A stretch of 64,000 nt of DNA from Fluviicola sp. Its GTDB lineage: Bacteria > Bacteroidota > Bacteroidia > Flavobacteriales_D > Crocinitomicaceae. Made by a program: the position numbers and the translations under genes. Location of the stretch: positions 157,230-221,229 of the forward strand of contig NVXU02000045.1 in assembly GCA_002734065.2 (NCBI GenBank). The letters run 5' to 3'. Positions 62,189 to 64,000 of the stretch are shown here, one piece after another. The notes beneath the pieces were generated by a model that searched no databases, was not told the origin of the DNA, and saw only the letters and a program-made list of their open reading frames with translations. Each line of letters begins with the position of its first letter. Position 1 is the stretch's first letter.

Positions 62189-63508
62189 TTAATTTAAAAC
62201 AACTCTTTTAGTTATAATTTGGTTATTAAAAACTGCTTTAATTAAATATACACCTTTCGACTGCTTTGATAAATCAATTTCGATTTGAGATTGGGAAATG
62301 TTTGAGATTGTTTTAACGATTTTCCCTTTACTGTCTGAAATTTCTATTTTTTCAACATTTTCTTCTGTAATTAACGAAAAAACACCTCTTGATGGATTGG
62401 GATATATGATGATTTTGCTATTTTGTTGTTCTAATTCATCTATACCGACTACAGAAGTTCCTGTAATTTGTAAATCATCAATATAAACCCCAAAACTTGT
62501 TCCTGTCCAGTTTGACACAAAGCCAAATTGAAAAGCATAAAGGCTAAATGCCTGCCCCGTATAATTTACAGAACCTTGTTGCCAAAGTTGACCATCCCAT
62601 GGGTGAGCACTTGTTGCAGTAAATTGTAATGTCCAAGAACCAAAACCTAAATCATCATATCTTCTAAGTTCATCATTCGTACCAGAGTTATTTAAGTCTA
62701 AATCTATCCAATAATTAAAAAATATATCATTAAACCCTGAAACATTGATATAATTCGATGGAGCAAAAAAGGTAACCATGTCGTTCACATAGCCCCCACC
62801 ACAAGCATTACATGCTGCACCATTCCCAGCACACCATACACTCCAAGAGCCACCACGTTTGTAACAACTCACATCTTTCCATCCGCAATTTACGGAGCCA
62901 TTATTTGCATTATAATTTCCTCCAGGCACAGCACTACTTTCAAACCCTTCACTCCAAATTAATGCTTTGGGGTTATTCACGTTTTCATCTTCTTTTACTA
63001 TTAATTTTGTTTTATTCCCATAATTTGACAAAATTTCGACTTTTACTTGATTATTTATAAGATATTCTATGTCAATTTGTGGTAAATAAGAAATTACATA
63101 ATTTTTAACATAATCAGGCACAAAAATATTGACTTTCGCAAGTAAAGTTTTACTCTGATCTGTTACTTCTATATTAGCAAATCGAAAATTTGACTTATAA
63201 ATGTTTAATTCTTTATTATTTAATATCGCAATTCGTTTTTCATATATCTTAACATCGTCCATAACTGGAGTTAAGCAATAATTTTTCTCACCATATAACC
63301 TCGACCATGTTTTGTTGTTAATTACAAAAACTTCTGTATTTGATTTTAGTAATGGTGTTTTTTGATTGTCAAGAAATTGCACATAAGTTTTTTTTGTAAG
63401 ATTATCATTGAAATCAACTTCTTCAAAAGATTGGTAATTACTTTGTTTTTGAGCTATAGAAAAACTACTAATAGCAATTGCAATGGTAATAATTGATAAA
63501 TTTTTCAT
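62189..63508 (-). CDS. Secreted protein with T9SS type A sorting domain
   Basis: This is a 439-residue protein with signal peptide MKNLSIITIAIAISSFSIAQ. The N-terminal about 190 residues are not recognised. The central part (about 195-345) is a MAM/immune-inhibitor-like jelly roll (ALIWSEGFES, a Cys-rich GGSWSVWCAGNGAACNACGG segment, and FGVYIDDLQITG). The C-terminal about 75 residues form the T9SS type A sorting domain (IIIYPNPSRGVFSLI, then KGVYLIKAVFNNQIITKRVV). It is not part of the upstream giant operon, since it has its own terminator. It likely acts as a secreted or surface-bound adhesin or enzyme. Confidence 0.85.
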   Translation of the reverse strand: MKNLSIITIAIAISSFSIAQKQSNYQSFEEVDFNDNLTKKTYVQFLDNQKTPLLKSNTEVFVINNKTWSRLYGEKNYCLTPVMDDVKIYEKRIAILNNKELNIYKSNFRFANIEVTDQSKTLLAKVNIFVPDYVKNYVISYLPQIDIEYLINNQVKVEILSNYGNKTKLIVKEDENVNNPKALIWSEGFESSAVPGGNYNANNGSVNCGWKDVSCYKRGGSWSVWCAGNGAACNACGGGYVNDMVTFFAPSNYINVSGFNDIFFNYWIDLDLNNSGTNDELRRYDDLGFGSWTLQFTATSAHPWDGQLWQQGSVNYTGQAFSLYAFQFGFVSNWTGTSFGVYIDDLQITGTSVVGIDELEQQNSKIIIYPNPSRGVFSLITEENVEKIEISDSKGKIVKTISNISQSQIEIDLSKQSKGVYLIKAVFNNQIITKRVVLN

Positions 63509-63585
63509 GTTTGTTATTGTTTGTTGCTCAAGGTTCTTTCAGCGATTTAAAATAAATGATTACTTGATTTAACAACAAAGAAAGA

Positions 63586-63682
63586 GGGCGTGAACCTCTG
63601 CCGAAAATTCAAAGCCCTGAAGGCACGACCAAGTACCTGACAAGTTTGAATACAACAAAAGACACGCCCAAACGGGCGCGTC
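63586..63682. other. GC-rich segment with long-range pairing
   Basis: GGGCGTG (63586-63592) can pair with CACGCCC (63663-63669). The latter also forms a local hairpin with GGGCGCGTC (63674-63682). The segment is much more GC-rich than its surroundings and could be a structured leader or small RNA for the minus-strand T9SS gene. The sequence does not match an RNA family I can name with confidence. Confidence 0.35.
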
Positions 63683-63907
63683 ACTTGATTGATTCTTCTT
63701 GTCTATTTTAAAAATTGGTCGTTTTTCAGGACGAGAAACAATTAGCAACGCTAACTCTTAGTATGTTGGTAGTTTTTTAATATTTCACTTCATTGGCGGT
63801 GTTTTATTCATTTCAAATATACTAAATTTTATCTACTTTATCTTCCTGAATTTATCATTCTTAATTTCTACTAAAATATTCTCTAATAACTTGAGATCAT
63901 CTACCAA

Positions 63908-63938
63908 ATATTTCGATAATTCTCCCTCCGACTCCACT
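63908..63938 (+). other. Possible tRNA/tmRNA 3'-end fragment
   Basis: The stretch holds TTTCGATAATTC and then CCCTCCGACTCCA. It resembles a degenerate T-arm plus acceptor end of a tRNA or tmRNA. No matching 5' acceptor half lies in the window. Such fragments mark the ends of integrated elements. A strong terminator follows immediately. Confidence 0.35.
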
Positions 63939-63942
63939 TTTT

Positions 63943-63971
63943 AAAAGCGTTACCCTTTGGGTAGCGCTTTT
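63943..63971. terminator. Strong bidirectional terminator
   Basis: AAAAGCGTTACCC (63943-63955) pairs with GGGTAGCGCTTTT (63959-63971) with one G-U pair and a TTT loop, followed by a T-run. Confidence 0.85.
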
Positions 63972-64000
63972 TTTTATTAATTCTGAATCCTCCTCATTAA

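Noticed and set aside
63840..63938. Complete tRNA gene
   Set aside because: There is no upstream acceptor half, D-arm or anticodon arm that could pair with the 3'-end-like sequence.

Overview
The window comes from a member of the Bacteroidota, most likely a Flavobacteriales-type bacterium. This rests on low GC content, two proteins with C-terminal type IX secretion (T9SS) sorting tails, a TAnnTTTG promoter, IS1182-like and IS1-like remnants, arsenosugar genes and very large YD/RHS-repeat proteins. The genus cannot be fixed from the sequence alone.

Region 1 (1-12.2 kb) looks like ordinary chromosome. It holds the 3' part of dnaJ, a CPBP membrane protease, an arsenosugar pair (arsS, arsM), an SDR oxidoreductase, a NatAB-type ABC exporter with a sigma-54-type response regulator, three secreted or lipoprotein unknowns and a glycosyltransferase.

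Region 2 (12.2-26.1 kb) is a coherent nitrate/nitrite respiration and nitrosative-stress block. It has a cNMP-domain protein, an FNR-like regulator with FNR-like cysteines, molybdenum cofactor genes (moeA, mobA, moaD, a moaC-moaB fusion, moaA), the Fe-S repair protein Ric, a DoxX-like protein, two adjacent NarK transporters, an outer-membrane porin, a hemerythrin protein and a second Crp/Fnr regulator. Variants of one palindrome, ATGAT-N4-(A/G)TCAT, recur in nearly every promoter region of this block. That suggests one oxygen- or NO-responsive regulon. The reductases and moaE are not in the window.

Region 3 (26.1-37.2 kb) is accessory DNA. A 63-bp tandem repeat array is followed by single genes or gene pairs of unrelated function: a 7-repeat FG-GAP T9SS protein, a trypsin-like protease with a membrane partner, a glutamate/dicarboxylate symporter, a TetR/cupin pair and a HEPN-like protein. 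Several are separated by long imperfect palindromes whose shape recalls integron attC sites. Transposase remnants, an IS1-type transposase, a 45-bp inverted repeat and a small Cys-containing 49-codon gene also lie here.

Region 4 (37.2-61.4 kb) is a ~24 kb minus-strand gene series that looks like one operon. From upstream it encodes a coiled-coil outer-membrane barrel protein, two exported unknowns, an SpvB-like giant interrupted by one in-frame TAG, a lectin-like/YD-repeat protein, an exported unknown, a 3953-residue RHS protein with an unrecognised C-terminal tail, and a small gene 1 nt after it in the position of an immunity gene. This polymorphic-toxin-like locus is the best candidate for an undescribed system.

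Region 5 (61.4-64 kb) has an AT-rich spacer, a T9SS-sorted protein, a GC-rich foldable segment, a fragment resembling a tRNA/tmRNA 3' end and a strong terminator at the edge.
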